Source of the DNA: Cricetomys ansorgei
Lineage: Eukaryota; Chordata; Mammalia; Rodentia; Nesomyidae
Assembly (NCBI GenBank): GCA_026225945.1
Contig: JAMJFZ010001074.1
Location: 2,069,501 to 2,133,500 of the forward strand
Length of the DNA stretch: 64,000 nucleotides
Reading direction: 5' to 3'
The translations under genes and the position numbers were made by a program. How positions within the stretch are numbered: position 1 is the stretch's first letter; each line of letters opens with the position of its first letter. Shown piece by piece: positions 11,301 through 24,000 of this stretch. The notes under the pieces are model-generated. The model worked only from the letters and a program-made list of their open reading frames with translations, was not told the origin of the DNA and made no database searches.

Positions 11301-11850
11301 CTTGGGGCTGGAGCGATAAGGAGGGGCCAGAAACACTCTTTTCAAAGGTTCCCAGAACCTACATCAGGAGTCTCACAGAGGCCTTGAACACCAGCTCTGG
11401 GGATCTGATGTCTTCTTCTGATCTCAGTGGCACCGCACACACACACTCACACACACACACAAATACACATACATGCACATGCACACACACAGATACACAC
11501 ATACAGATCCACACACAGGCACACACACATGTGCATGCATGTACACACATATGCACACAGACACACACACAGACATACACACACACACATACACACACAG
11601 GCACACACAGACACATACACAAAGACACACACACACTATACACAGGCACAGAGACACACACACACACAAAGATAAATACACACAGACACACACACACAGA
11701 TACACAAAGACATACACACAGACACACACATGCACACAAACACACGTGCATACAGACACACACGCACACAGATACACACACACACATGCATAGACACACA
11801 GATACACACACTTAAAAAATAAAAACAAATCTTTAAAAAAGGAGGGGGGG
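11301..11850 (+). mobile_element. B3 SINE interrupted by a large CA expansion
   Basis: The B3 head (CTTGGGGCTGGAGCGATAAG) and body (GATCTGATGTCTTCTTCTG) run into a 380-base CA-rich array at about 11431. The SINE tail (AAAAAATAAAAACAAATC) resumes at about 11814. Confidence 0.82.
11431..11812. repeat. Compound (CA)n / ACACAGAC-type microsatellite-minisatellite
   Basis: Almost entirely CA dinucleotides broken by ACAGAC, ACATGC and ACATAC variants. The long His/Thr or Cys/Val reading frames in it are low-complexity artefacts. Confidence 0.95.
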
Positions 11851-13939
11851 TGTTGTACAGAAATCCAGGTAGGAGTTAACAGTATACTGCCGACAGACAG
11901 GTATTAGTAAACTTCAACTTCAATAAGATGTAATAAAGTTCTAGATTGCCCTGCTGAAAGAGGAAACTTATCTCAATATGCATCAATAATCTGTAGGAAC
12001 CAGTAAGCAACTGAGACTAGGAAAGAAGAATCTTGAAGCTTAGTCCTGGGTCTAGAACAGTAACTGCAAACTGTCACTGTTCTGTACTGTTATCAAAGAA
12101 ACGTATACTACCATGTGATGTTACTTTGTAGCAAACTCAGTCGCTCATGGAAGTTGAGCCTAGAGCGACTGCTAGCACAGCGGTCACCAGTCCTCCAACC
12201 CTGCATGCGCACACACACACACCAACAACATAAACTGTTTCTCCAAAGCATGTCTGTGCAGCTCTCTCCTGTTTACTGAGGACCAATGTTCCAAGGTTTA
12301 CACATTAAAATAAGATAAGAGAACAGGGTGTTATGGGAGATACCTTGGACTGACAGTAAAGGAATATCCAGCAGACTCCTTGTCAGCTAGTTTAGCAAGG
12401 AAGAAAAGAAAAAAGAAAAAAGAAAAGCAAAGCAAGAAGAGCGGCAACCAATGAACAGTGAGAAGTACGTCACGGCAGGGTGCTCATGTAAAATACAGTG
12501 CCAGTTCTAAGCATGTGTGCGCTTTCTAAACTCACCTAGCTGTCAGCTTTTCTGCAGATAATTTCTATGTCCTATATTAATTGAATCCTTTTAACCTAAT
12601 CAGCACTATAATTTTAAAGTGTACTTTTATCCGAAAACAGTTGAAAGGGATAAATTATGCTAATATTGACAATTATAAAGTCACCAAAATAGAAAATGTG
12701 ATATAATAAGTTCATGATACTAATCAGACCACTATGCCATTTCAGTGTTTTCTTGGTATATCAAATACAATTTAAGAATATAATTAAAGTAATTTAGCGA
12801 AAGTCTTTCTTCCTTAATTGACTGTCCTAAACATCTGCAAAATTTAACAGTGCAATTGTTTGCAGATAAACGCACAGACATACGCACAGACTGTTTCTTA
12901 TTGAGCAGTCTTTTTTAGTATCCACACTAATACTCAGGAGAAATATGATGGAAATTCCAAAAGCACCAGAGCCAGCACGTAGGCTGTGAGCCTCAAATAT
13001 GCCCAACCACTGACACCATTTTCACCCTCTGCGGCGGAGACTGGAAGGCGACGCCACCAGGACCACTGTTCTCAGGAGGAAGAAACCAATTTTTAGTGAA
13101 GACTGGACCTTGTTACAGGAATTGTGTGCATACATAACTATAACAGAGTTTAGCATGCAATTAACTGTTTTAGATTTTGAAGCTAAATTATTATCTCTGC
13201 GAAGCTAGCGTGCGTGTTGGTATCTGATAGTATTAGTGGGAAGGAAAGACGAAGAAGAGGAAATGAAAGGAAAGGAGGAAAAACTGCCCTACTAATCCTC
13301 ACAACTCAATGGGTAAAATGTAAAGGATGTATCGCAATGTACTCAGGATCAGTCGTTAGCTGATATAATAAAGGAAATTATAATCTCCTATTGTTTCTCC
13401 AGTTTAGTCTCAGTATAATAATCCTATTTTTACGTCTACTATGTTTTATGATAAAATTTTAAGTATTCTTTCCTTTCTGTAAGAGTGACAGAAGATATTT
13501 ATAAAACTAATATTCCCCCAAAGATTAAAAAGTTGCCTATATAGTGTCTTGTTTCCAGTCCCACATATAAAAAGCTCAAAAGTCACTCCATCCTGACGAA
13601 AAGCGAAAACCAAGCAAACTGAAAAAGCAAGTTATTCTTAGATGCAGAAAATAAATGAGGTCAATTCCCACAACACCAGAGAGGTAGAGAGGCATGTACA
13701 GAGAACACAACTTCCCAGAGAGTTTCTTGAGTGGGAATCTGGGGGAAGAGGGATGTGAAGGGAAAGAGGGAATTACACAATGGAGGATGATAATGTTCCC
13801 CTCAAGAGCTTTATGTCTAACAAAAATCCAAACACTGAGCATCAAAACTCCCATAAGTTGTTGGTCAAGGCGGTACAAGAGATTCCCAAAATAAAATAAG
13901 CTACTGCAATCGCCCTTGCTTTCCTCCTAGAACTGGAAG
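11851..13939. other. Unique intronic DNA
   Basis: About 2.1 kb without a clear element. A short CA-rich stretch at 12209-12225, an A/G-rich stretch at 12400-12430 and a small GC-richer patch at 13030-13080 are the only notable features. Confidence 0.5.
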
Positions 13940-15035
13940 GTAAGAAAGACCCTATTGCTGAGGGCACCGCACGCTTCAGACACAGGACTCGGAAGAATTG
14001 AGCTAGAATTGACTTCCCGAGGACTAGATCCCATAGTATGGAGAGGTGCTACGAAAGCTGCCAAGAAAGGAAAGTATGTGACAGTCCTATCCAGCTGTGA
14101 AGCCTATGAACCACAGCCAGGACCAGCCTGGCAAGATACTCAACAGTGCAATAAGAGCACGTATATCTTGGGGGTAACCAACAGCTGTCTAATTGGACTT
14201 ATGTACCGCTAAACAGGAGAGAATTCACGTCTGCTCCTGTAAACCTAACCAACTACCCGTGGCTGGAGAGGTCATAGAAGAGAATCTATTATTGCTATTC
14301 TCCTAAACTAATATAACTTCTAGCGATAGCCCAAAATACTTACATGCACAAGTAAGTGTAGCTTTCACCCCTCATCAAGCAAGTTCTGTTTTGTTGTTGT
14401 TGTTTTCCCCGACAGGTGGAGACCAGAGAGCCGTACGTGGTCAGATACACAGAATAAATGATTACAGAGTGCCCAGCCCCAACTGGTACCTCTACATCAA
14501 GACCCTACCCCTAAGGCTCAGGCAACATGGCAGAAGAGGGGACAGGAAGATGGTAAGAGCCAGAGGACCATGACACCTGCTGTGAGACAGAGTTCTTCCA
14601 GACATGACAGGGAGGCTGCACCCACGAAATCTCAGCAGTAGGGTTTCCCAAACAAGACCTGCATAATGACAGCACTAGTCCACGTGCCAACACGGGTAGG
14701 GAAAATTTCACAAGACCCCACCCTAGATGAAGAGCTACAGGCAATCCATGGCTGCCGAGATTGGGAGAACCCGTCTTCTCCAGGGATGAGTCCACTGATC
14801 GTCATCTCATGCCAAGTGGTCAGCCTTAGACACATGTAAGAGCAAGATTTAACTGATTCAGTAGTGTGTGTGTGTGTGTGTGTGTGTGTGCACACGTGTG
14901 CGCGTGTGCGCGTGGGGGGGGAGAAAGTGAGTGTGTGTATGACAATGTTATAGATGAGAAGGAAGAGGGAGGGGTAGAAATGATGAAAACACAGTACCCA
15001 TGCATGAAATTCTAAAAACAAAAAAATGCAAAGGT
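13940..15035 (+). mobile_element. Lx-type LINE-1 3' UTR with internal GT/CG microsatellite
   Basis: Contains ATTGCTGAGGGCACCGCACG, GTAACCAACAGCTGTCTAAT, GAAGAGGGGACAGGAAGATG, TTCTTCCAGACATGACAGG, CCACGTGCCAACACGGG and GAAGGAAGAGGGAGGGG, in the same order as the better preserved copy at 19000-20402. A (GT)n/(CG) tract lies at 14863-14923. Confidence 0.78.
14863..14923. repeat. (GT)n followed by CACACGTGTGCGCG and a G-run
   Basis: Alternating purine-pyrimidine tract of GT then CG-containing steps, ending in a G-run of about seven; potential Z-DNA former. Confidence 0.9.
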
Positions 15036-15579
15036 CATTTAGAACTTTTTAACAACGCTCATTTATATCAATGGGACAAGAAAGAGAAAGACAGAAAACA
15101 GCTGCACTGTTTTCAGAAGCAGAACTTGGAGCGAGTTGTCAGGGCTTCGGAGAGCCTTACACTGTAAGTGCAGCCGGCACTCTAAGACGAAACAAATCTT
15201 AGCAAAGACAAAACACGGGAGGTAAGAATCAGCAGAGACTTCCACCCCAGGCTGCCTGGGGCAGACAGTTCCGGCAAGCATGGAATCAGTGAGAGCACAG
15301 CCCGATTCAGCACCGTTCTCCAGCTAGATGTGACAATTGCAGGCTGTTTCAGCAGACTACACGTCTTCTGAAGCTCACCTGGAGTATTCACCAATGAGTG
15401 ACGCTTTCTGCATCATCAAACAGTCCCCAATAAATCTATAAGAACAGAAAGCATGCAATATCTGCTCCAAATGGCGGAGAAATGAAATTAGAAATTCTCT
15501 TTGGGCGCCATGCTCACCTATGAGGAAAAATCATAAGGAATTGAAAAAAGCAAACCCAATGCAACTAACAGGCAACTAT
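15036..15579. other. Intronic DNA, no firm assignment
   Basis: No repeat family recognised; possibly further decayed LINE sequence. Confidence 0.4.
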
Positions 15580-16900
15580 AGTGAGGCTGGAAAACACAAA
15601 GTTAATAATCAGAGAACAAGTGATTTCTTATAGACTAGCAATAAACAGGAACTTAAAATTAAAAACACAAGGCCATTCACATTAGTGTTCAAAGGCTGAG
15701 CTACTTCAGATGAAACTCCAACAAAACACAGCTGGGACTTCCACGAGGAGGAGTAGAAAAATCCTGATGGAGGTTCTCTTTAAGGAGGCAAAGGGAACTT
15801 CTCAGCAAATACTAGTTGGGCATATTGGAGCTCGTGCAAAACTGATCCATCTAGACACAAATACTTCTCTTAGAAATACTTCAAAATGGATCATATACCT
15901 AAATGTAGAATGTGACATAAGAGAAAACTTAAGTCATGGGGTACGGTGATGAATTTTTAGATGTAACACACACAAAAGGAATGAAAAAGAAAAGGAAAAC
16001 ATGATTCGGTAGACTGTACTAAAACTTAAAACGTCTACTGCTGTTTTCTCACTCATTTTAAAACCTCAAATTTTCTTTCAAAGAAGTAAGAAAGTAAAAG
16101 AGAAAAGTAGAGGAGGAGAGTAAAAGAGGAAAGAGAGAACGGGTAGCTGGATAGTTAGTTCCACGGCACAGTTAAAGAGAGATGACAGCCGCCAGAAAGA
16201 GGCAATGTGAATGCCAGTCGCATGAATCTACTACTGAGCTGCACGGATTATCATGCTATATCCGATAAACACATACCAATACTGCCTGTCAGTTAACTCT
16301 TCTTTCAACTGCTCTGCAAGACAGTCAAACTAATGAGAAGACAGGCCACAAAGTGGGAGAAAATATTTGCAACAGTATATATATACTGTTCTGCTGAAGC
16401 CTGCAGACTGGCTAAGGAGCAAAGCCTTAGCTGAGCATTCCTGACGGGCATGGAGATCTGAGTCTGATCCCGGCACCCGAGTAAAGGTGGATGGGGAGAA
16501 CTGACCCCGCAGAGTTGTTCTCTGACCTCCACAGGCAAGCACCCACACAGCATATACACACACGCGGTATAATAATAAATAATATAACAAAGTAATAAAT
16601 ATTCCTAAATAATAATAATAATAAATTTTTAAAAACCTCACCACGAAAATAAAAAGAGAGAATATTAATAACCTGATTTAAAAGTGGGTAAAAGCCCCTT
16701 TATGCTCCATAAAAGGCACACGTACCTACAAGTATACACACGCAGTGATGTTCAACATCCCAGACCGTTAGGAAATCTAAGCTAAAATGCGGAGACGCCA
16801 TTACGCAATTATTAGAATAGCCAATATATGATATTCTGACCTCACAAAGGGGCTGCCATTTTAAGAGTCTTTAAGAGCTTTAAGAGTCTAAAACTACTCT
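15580..16900 (+). mobile_element. Decayed LINE-1 ORF2 3' portion, interrupted by a B3
   Basis: GGATCATATACCTAAATG, CACAAAGTGGGAGAAAATATTTGC, TTTAAAAGTGGGTAAAAGC and GATGTTCAACATCCCAGACC are the ordered landmarks of the LINE-1 ORF2 end. All frames are broken. A B3-like SINE occupies 16412-16600. Confidence 0.65.
16412..16630 (+). mobile_element. B3-like SINE inside the LINE remnant
   Basis: GGAGATCTGAGTCTGATCCC, GGATGGGGAGAACTGACC and TTGTTCTCTGACCTCCACAG are B3 3'-half landmarks. It ends in an (AAT)n-rich tail. Confidence 0.75.
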
Positions 16901-17944
16901 TAAAAAAAAAAACATAATCTTAAAAGCTGTGTATCCAAGAAACCAGAAGAGGCTCACCCGGTAACACTGGCAGAGGACAGCAGGGGACTGCATTCGCCTA
17001 TTTTGTTTCCGAGTTGAGACGCAGAGAGGTTACACTTTACTGCATAGGTAACTGATTCCAAAACGCCAACAGGTGGGGTTCCAGGCCCTAAGCAGTAAGA
17101 AACCCTTGTCCAGTATGATGGGCTGCCGGCACTCCTAACCACTGTGTGTGCTCCTCGGAGCACACACACAAACCAGATTGACCCTGTGTAGGACTCATCT
17201 TGAAACTATTCCAATTGTTTTAGAAAATAATGCACAATGAATAATCAAAAGCCACATTTATTAGTCATCTTCGGATTCTTTCACAAATAACATTCTTCAG
17301 GGCATGTGGGAAAAATCTTGATCTTTTTCCTCAAATTTTTAGAACAACAAAACTTTAAAGAGTAAGAAAGCCAAATATCAACAAAAGTAGTAATCAATTC
17401 AATCCATTTAAGTTAACATTTAATTGAATCCAAAAAGCCTCACAATTTAATTCAACTAGTCAGTTCATTAAAATAAGGAGCTACATTAATCTGCCACATT
17501 CTCATTAAATGTCACCAAAATGAACAAAGCAAATTGAAATATATGTGTCTTATAGATCGAAATAGAAATTAATTCTAGGTATAGTCAATACAAATTAAGG
17601 TTTGTTGGGTATTCTTAATGTAAATCAAACTCATATTAACATTATTGCATAAAATAAAATACTTACTAAATTAATGGCACTTTTACATGTATTTTGCTGC
17701 TTACTTTGTAAATATAAACCAGCTTTAAGGATTATTTAAACATCTAAAATCAATTAGCTAAAACCAAAAAAGGGTATATTAGATTTCTTCAAATTTCTCA
17801 TTTGGGGTTATTTTTCACAATTGCTGTCATTTAGTTTTTTACGGATCACTTTTAAATACTTACTTTTTTAAGTTATATATAAAATTTGAACATTTAGATA
17901 TTACTAATGTGGCTTTTTTTGTAGTTGTTTTCAGTCCATGAGAA
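16901..17944. other. Unique AT-rich intronic DNA
   Basis: No element recognised; 17200-17930 is very AT-rich. Confidence 0.45.
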
Positions 17945-18105
17945 AACCATGGTTTGGTTTGGTTTTTGAGACAGGTCTCTGTAAATAGCCTTGGATATCC
18001 TGGAACTCACTAAGCAGATGAGGCCGGCCTTGAACTCAAAGAAATCCGCCTGCCTCTGCCTCCCAAATGCCGAGATTAAAGGTATATCAGACTATACCTG
18101 GCTCT
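17945..18105 (-). mobile_element. B1 SINE, antisense
   Basis: TTTTTGAGACAGGTCTCTG, TGGAACTCACTAAGCAG, CTGCCTCTGCCTCCCAAATG and GATTAAAGG. It forms an inverted pair with the B1 at 18374. Confidence 0.9.
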
Positions 18106-18261
18106 TGTTTCTTTTTAGATTGTTACTAGAAACATCGTTGATTAGATAAGGTTTCAATTAGCATTTTTGTTACATAATAGTGCTTTTCTCCCTGGAGAAT
18201 TTATTTTATACCCTCTTAAACTTAAAGTAAAAATTTTTTCTTTGAAAATATTGTAAATATA

Positions 18262-18355
18262 ATACTCAGAACTCACACAGACTGTGACAGCATGCACAGG
18301 TTCAAGTTAGACAGGGTCCCAGTGCTGAGAGAGGGCCAATCCCCACAACCAACAT
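18262..18355 (+). mobile_element. Short Lx LINE-1 3' UTR fragment
   Basis: AACTCACACAGACTGTGACA then GCATGCACAGGTTCAAG and CCCAGTGCTGAGAG repeat almost exactly the sequence at 19826-19912. Confidence 0.75.
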
Positions 18356-18373
18356 TAAAAAAGAAAAATCAGA

Positions 18374-18540
18374 GATGGGCAGTGGTGGTGCATGCCTTTG
18401 AATCCCAGCACCTGGGAGGCAGAGGCAGGCAGATCTCCGTGAGTTCAAGGCCAGCTTGGTCTACAGAGTGAGTTCCAGGACAGCCAGAGTTACAACAGAG
18501 AAACCCTGTCTCAAAACACTCTTCCCTACCCAAAAATAAA
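18374..18540 (+). mobile_element. B1 SINE
   Basis: GATGGGCAGTGGTGGTGCAT through CCTGTCTCAAAAC; near full length. Confidence 0.93.
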
Positions 18541-18552
18541 ATAATGTAAAAT

Positions 18553-18842
18553 CAGATGCTCGTAATCCCAATGCTGGGAAGGCACAGACAGGCAGGCCCC
18601 TGGAGCTCAGTGGCTACAGTCCAGCCTAGCATACCTGACAACCTGACAAGACCCAGGCCAATGAGAAGCTCTGTTTCAAACGGGGAAAAAAAAACAACAA
18701 CAGTACTTTAGAAACAACACCCAAGTTTGTCTTCTGGCACACAGAAGCACATGTATACAAATGCAGCGTGTGTGTATATATATATACACACACACACACG
18801 TATATGACTCTGTGTGTGTGTGTGAGTGTGCGTGCACACACA
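18553..18842 (+). mobile_element. RSINE1/B4 SINE with CA/TA-rich tail
   Basis: CTCGTAATCCCAATGCTGGG, GGCAGGCCCCTGGAGCTCAG, TGGCTACAGTCCAGCC, CAACACCCAAGTTTGTC, then a mixed TG/TA/CA microsatellite from 18769. Confidence 0.78.
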
Positions 18843-18999
18843 ATACAGCATACTGAGTCAATTCTGATAGTGCAAAGACACAACCCTAATGATTGACCCT
18901 TCAAGTAAAACTATTGTTTTTTAATTTCATCATGTAAAATATGGAAACCTACTAATGAAGAAGCTTCTTAAATATACAATATAAAAGAAATCTAAATGG

Positions 19000-20402
19000 A
19001 GTCACTAAATAATAGAAGCAATGCCCCAACTAGACACCTGTCACCACCAAGTGAAGCCTTCGGTGTCAGGAATGGGTTACATGTAAATGAGTTGTTGACC
19101 AAAAAGGGGCCCTGTGGAAACCCCCAAACAATCCACGCTATTGCCCAGGCTACTGGTTACTCTCTAGAAACTGATGGCAAGGCCCTGTTGCCTGCACACC
19201 TCACTGAATGCAGAGAGGTTGAGCTAGTGTGTGACTAGAGCTTTTACCCTCCTGGCCAATGTTCATGGTATTGAAAGGTACCCTGTACACTAACAGGAGG
19301 GAAAAGTAATCACCAACCCAGTTACGAGCCCTGGGATCTATAATGGTGACCTGTCATGAGACGCTGCTGCAATAGTGGCAGAAATGTTATGGAGTAACCA
19401 ACCACTGTGTGATTGGATTTAATTTACTCCACAAGATAGAACCCGTGCCTGACCCTGCTAAGCTGGCCAAGAAACTGAGACTAGATAGATCATGGGCCTA
19501 GAGGAAAGCACAATACTATTGTTCTGCTAAAAGAACATAGCAATAAAATGACTTCTAACAACATTCTGCTATACTCATAGATGGCCTTGCTCAGCTATCA
19601 TCAGAGAAGCTTCCTCTTGAAGTAGTTGGGAACTAACACAGAGACCCACAACTGGACAATGTTCAGAGAATGAGAGACTTTGGAACAGTAAGTTCTGGAC
19701 AGGATGTCTTCAACAGACCCCTCCCTCAGGAATCAGGGAACTTTGCAGAAGAGGAGGCAGAAAGATTGTAAGAGCCAGAGGTGATGGATCACACCAAGAA
19801 AAACTGTGTCTTCCAGACATAACAGAACTCACACAGACTGTGACAGCATACACAGACTATGACAGCATACACAGGTTCAAGTCCGACAGGGCCCCAGTGC
19901 TGAGAGGGGGACATAGACATGAGCTCCCATCCCTAATCAAGAAGCTATCGCCAACTGATGTCTACTTGCAAAAGAGAAATTGCTGTTCTCCAATGAAGTC
20001 TCACTGTATATATTAACCACGCTTAAGGATAGGCCCTAAGCCCAGCAGTAGATGGCCAACACAAAATGAACTCTATGGTGTTTTTATAGACTCTTTGCTT
20101 CATACTGTTTTGTTTGGCCATTTTTTCTTTTCTGTCATACTGGTCTTTTGCTTGCATGTTATGGTTTCCAGTTTTGTCTTTATAGGTTTTGTCTGTGTGT
20201 GCATTTCTTGTGCCTTTTCTTTGTCTTTGCTTTTTTTCTAGTTTTATTTGCTTTGTTTGCCTATTGGTTTTCCAAAGAGAAGGAAAGAAAGGAAAGAAGG
20301 ATTTGGGTGGTTAGGAAGGTGGGAGGACCTGGGAAGAGTAAGGGGGGGGGGGGAAACTACTATCAGAATATGGAAAAATTAATTTTCAATAAAAAACATT
20401 TT
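19000..20402 (+). mobile_element. Lx-type LINE-1 3' UTR, best preserved copy
   Basis: About 1.4 kb running from GGAGTCACTAAATAATAG to a G-run (20341-20353) and AATTTTCAATAAAAAAC. It includes CCATGGTATTG-like and GCTTCCTCTTGAAGTAG blocks, and a local tandem duplication of ACAGACTGTGACAGCATAC (19834-19871). No coding capacity. Confidence 0.82.
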
Positions 20403-20904
20403 TCTGCAAAATTAGTCTTTGCGTTGTGCTTTATTATCCTAACTAATTTTGTAATCAGTTTATTTTTAGCAAACTATCTTCTCAAATACAAAAAATACTA
20501 GAAAATGCAAGTGATCATTAAAAATAATCAGATACCAATAGAGTATGAATGAACAAAAAAATTAATCTATTAATAAATTAATAAAGCACCAATATGAAAT
20601 CAGATTATAGTGAAAAAGATGAGATTTGTAGTACAGTCAGCCTAATCTTCTATATTACATATAGGCAACAAAATTGGTGGTCCAGTGAAGTCTGCAATAT
20701 ACAATAAACATTTAAGAAGCAGTCTTTAACATGAATATTTCACCTGTTTCTAAGTTTCTTAGTTTATACCAGTTTCAAAAACAACAGTCCAACTCAGCCG
20801 AAAACTAAAACGTTGAGCGCCAAGATTGCCCTGCTGTTTAACAATGCTTTCAAAAAACAGGAAAAGCGCTATGGCAACAATGAAAGTGAGCTGGAATTTT
20901 TGTT
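20403..20904. other. Unique intronic DNA
   Basis: AT-rich; nothing recognisable. Confidence 0.45.
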
Positions 20905-21235
20905 CTTTCTGTTGCACTGACAAAACAGTTGACCAAACCAGTTTGAAGGACAGTTATTGGGCCTACAGACTACAGTACTCCCCTGAAGGACATCAGGGCA
21001 GGAGCGCGAGCAGGAGCAGAGAGAGACCGTCGTGGACTGGCTTGCTCTCCTCAGCGTGCTTGCTTACACCACCCAGGAGCATGCGCGCATCGGCCACCGT
21101 GGGCTGGGCCCCTCCCATATCAATCAGGAATCAGGAAAATGCCCCCACAGATTTGCCCATAAGCCAAGCAGAGGGAGGCAATTCCTCAGGCAAGCCCTCT
21201 TCCAAGGTGGTTCTAGTTTGTGCCAGATTGGAAAA
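20905..21235 (-). repeat. Rodent repeat R1, antisense, diverged
   Basis: TTGACCAAACCAGTTTGAAG, GGCTTGCTCTCCTCAGC, GTGGGCTGGGCCCCTCCCAT, ATCAATCAGGAATCAGG and AAATGCCCCCACAGATTTGCC parallel the better copy at 28338-28765. Frames here are accidental. Confidence 0.75.
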
Positions 21236-22109
21236 AACTAGCCAGCATAGATAGCAAGAAGCAGCCTCTCAAACGGTGTGTGCAGTTGCTAAGTTCCACG
21301 GTACAGCTTGTGTAAAAGAGAGCGCTAACTGTCCAAAGCAGAGTCCAACAAACCTTTGCAGTCCTACTCCGTCAGGAGCGGTTTGCACATTAAACAAAGG
21401 GGCAGTGGCACGCCATATTAACATCTACCACTAAGCGTAAGAACTATGCTTTACTAAGCGTCAGTGCCATGGATACCAGTGTCTGTTGGTTTAGTCGGTT
21501 AAACTAACATAACACCTGATCTCTACTACAAAGACCTTGTCATGACTGCGTAAAGTAGTAATTTAAGAGAAAAACTTTGAGATACAATTACTGAGTGTGA
21601 TGAAAGATGGAGTGGTCATCGTTGAAAAAAAATCAAGTGACTTTGGAAAGCCATCGTTCAATTCTCACATTAAAAAAGAACTTTTTTTTTTTTTTTTTTA
21701 TAGCCAGGAACTCCCAGATCAGCTGGTGTTACCCTCTACTTTTGCCCTGGAGAGCGTTGCTTCCTCTGGCACTACAGCCTCTCTGCATTCAGCAGGCTTT
21801 AGCTCTGCGACAACTCATGGGCTGAAAGGCAGTGGGTCCGGGTGGAAAGAACCGGTTCATTCTGTAGTCTGAGGAAGGGTCCCTCTGTTGGACTGGGTTA
21901 CTTCTCAAAGCACACACAAAACAGAAAGCTAAAGAGCTATTCATCCAATGGCTAACATAATGTGCGAGTTAAGAAAGGTAGAACATGCAAATGAGTACAT
22001 TAGACCAGAAAGACTTTAGAGAGACGAGAAACAAGTGGGCTCTCTCTTTCGTCACTCTCCGCTGCTATCCTGACTTCCTAACTCAAGGTTTTCAGAGAAA
22101 ACTCTGAAG
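21236..22109. other. Intronic DNA without firm feature
   Basis: Includes a poly-T run at 21682-21699, suggesting a lost antisense retroposon tail. No gene. Confidence 0.45.
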
Positions 22110-22345
22110 ACTGGCAGGATGGGTCAGCAGTTAAGAATGCTGACCACTCTTGCCGAGGGCAGGGTTCTCGCCCCTAGCACCTACAAGTAACTCCTTTAAG
22201 TCCAGCTCCAGGGAATCCGATGCTCCCTTCAGACTGCTGAGGTCTACTGCTTACACACGGTGCACATCTGTACACACACGCATGCACGTGAGTCCACAGG
22301 ACACACACACACATACACAGTTCATAAGTATCTTTTGAAATGTTT
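22110..22345 (+). mobile_element. B2/B3-class SINE with CA-rich tail
   Basis: GACTGGCAGGATGGGTCAGC, AGTTAAGAATGCTGACC, CTCCAGGGAATCCGATGC, then mixed CA repeats. Confidence 0.82.
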
Positions 22346-23180
22346 AAATTACAGCAACCACCTATGAAATTCAGTGTAAGGTTCCTCAAAAGGATAAAAA
22401 TAGATCTATCCCAAGATCCAGTTATACCACCCTGAGGCATATCCCCAAAGACTCAATATCTTACTACAGAGGTATCTGCTCATCCATGGTCACTGCTGCT
22501 GTCTTCGAAACAGCGAGGAAATGGAAACTGCTGACGTGCTCATCAACTATGAATGGACAGTGAAAATGTGGTACATTTACACAATGGAATATTGTTCAGT
22601 TGCTATTAAAAAAAATTTAAACTATGATATTTGCAGGTAAATGGTCAGAATGGAAAACAAGTCTCCCTGGGTAAGGTAACCAGATCCATGAAGACAAACA
22701 TGTCTTCTGTCGTATGTGGATGTGTGTTTCACAGAGGGTAGGTAACTAGGGAGGGACCAGCAGGGAGGAGGAAATCCTTCAAGGAAGGGGAAGAAGAATG
22801 TTATAAAGGGGAAAGAGGGTGGAACCGGAGGATTGATTGGAGTGAGAGTGAGCGCTGGGAGGGCAGGAGGAGGAGGGACAGCTAACACTAAAGACCTTAT
22901 GAAAAGCTGTATCCCAGGGCAGACCCAGAAGTAGTCGGCGACACAATTGGACTCAACGTTGCTCAGAGAGCAAGAGAGAGAGTGAAGGAGTAAGGAGGGG
23001 GGAAGAGGAGAGAGGGGAGAGGGAGAGGAGAAGGAAGGGGGAAGAGAGAATGAATGGACATAAAGGGAGCTGGGGAGGATCTGGAGGAGTTGGGGGAGGG
23101 GTAAATATGATCAAAACACATTTGTATGTATTTTGTGTGTATTTTGTATATACAATCTAATTGTATGTACATTGTATGAA
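22346..23180 (+). mobile_element. LINE-1 3' end (ORF2 tail into 3' UTR with polypurine tract)
   Basis: CAAGATCCAGTTATACCACC, GAGGCATATCCCCAAAG, GGTACATTTACACAATGGAA and TATTGTTCAG mark the ORF2/3' UTR junction region. A G/A-only tract follows (22965-23050), then GGATCTGGAGGAGTTGGGGG and GTAAATATGATCAAAACAC. Confidence 0.85.
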
Positions 23181-23876
23181 ATTCTCAGAGTTAATTACAT
23201 TACTTAAAGTACTTTCAAAAAGATTAAACTAACTAAAGATCTTTAAATTTATTTTAAATTAATTAAATCACAGATGACTCCATAGAAAGAATTGTAACAA
23301 ATTACATATTATACGTATACTTAGAATTGAGATTGCATGGAGACCATCCCTATCTGTGAAATGGAAGAACCTACTAACCACCCTTTGGAGTTGTGACTCA
23401 AGTCAGCTGTGACTCAAGCTGTGAACAGAGGAGTAATAGCATGGTGGTGAGTACACGGGCCTGATGAATCCCAATCCAGTCTGACCTCCAGCTGCTGCCT
23501 TACGATGACACAGGCTGTATATTCTGTGCATAATGAAAGAAAGAAAAGTCAGCCCTATGTGAAGGCCTGACACAGGCCCTGGGATGTCTAAATCCAGGGC
23601 TCCAGAGTTCATGCATACTATGACTTCCCTGCCCACCTCAACCTACCCAACCTAGTACATGAAGCTAGACAAAAAACAAAGCCAAGGAAACACATTTAGA
23701 GAAAATATTGCCCAGAAACAAATCAAGGAAGAGGGTTCTACATAAAAACCAATAACACAAAAGGCCAACCTAATTCTAAGGTCGTTGTACTTTGTGTCTC
23801 CAATTAAGTTACACCTTTGGACTAGGTTATTTCCTAAGGCCTTTTATCTTAGTAATAGCAAAACAAGCTCAATACC
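23181..23876. other. Unique intronic DNA
   Basis: No recognised feature. Confidence 0.45.
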
Positions 23877-24000
23877 TGAGCATGGTGGCATATGCCTGTG
23901 ATCCCAGCACTAGGGAGGCTGTGGTAGAAGGCTCATGAGTTCAAGACCAGTCTGGGCTATATAGCCAGTCTGGAGATAGTCTCATTCTATCAACCTAGTT
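23877..24000 (+). mobile_element. Old B1/proto-B1-like SINE
   Basis: CCTGAGCATGGTGGCATATG, TGATCCCAGCACTAGGGAGG and GTTCAAGACCAGTCTGGGC: monomeric 7SL-derived SINE, diverged. Confidence 0.7.

Noticed and set aside
11431..11812. Long His/Thr and Cys/Val open frames
   Set aside because: Produced by a CA/TG array read in several frames on both strands.
18996..19238. Plus-strand 80-codon frame as part of a LINE-1 protein
   Set aside because: The sequence corresponds to the 3' UTR region of Lx elements, not ORF2; no reverse-transcriptase or endonuclease motifs.
20826..21254. Plus-strand 142-codon frame as a gene
   Set aside because: It lies across an antisense R1 repeat copy whose landmarks explain the sequence.
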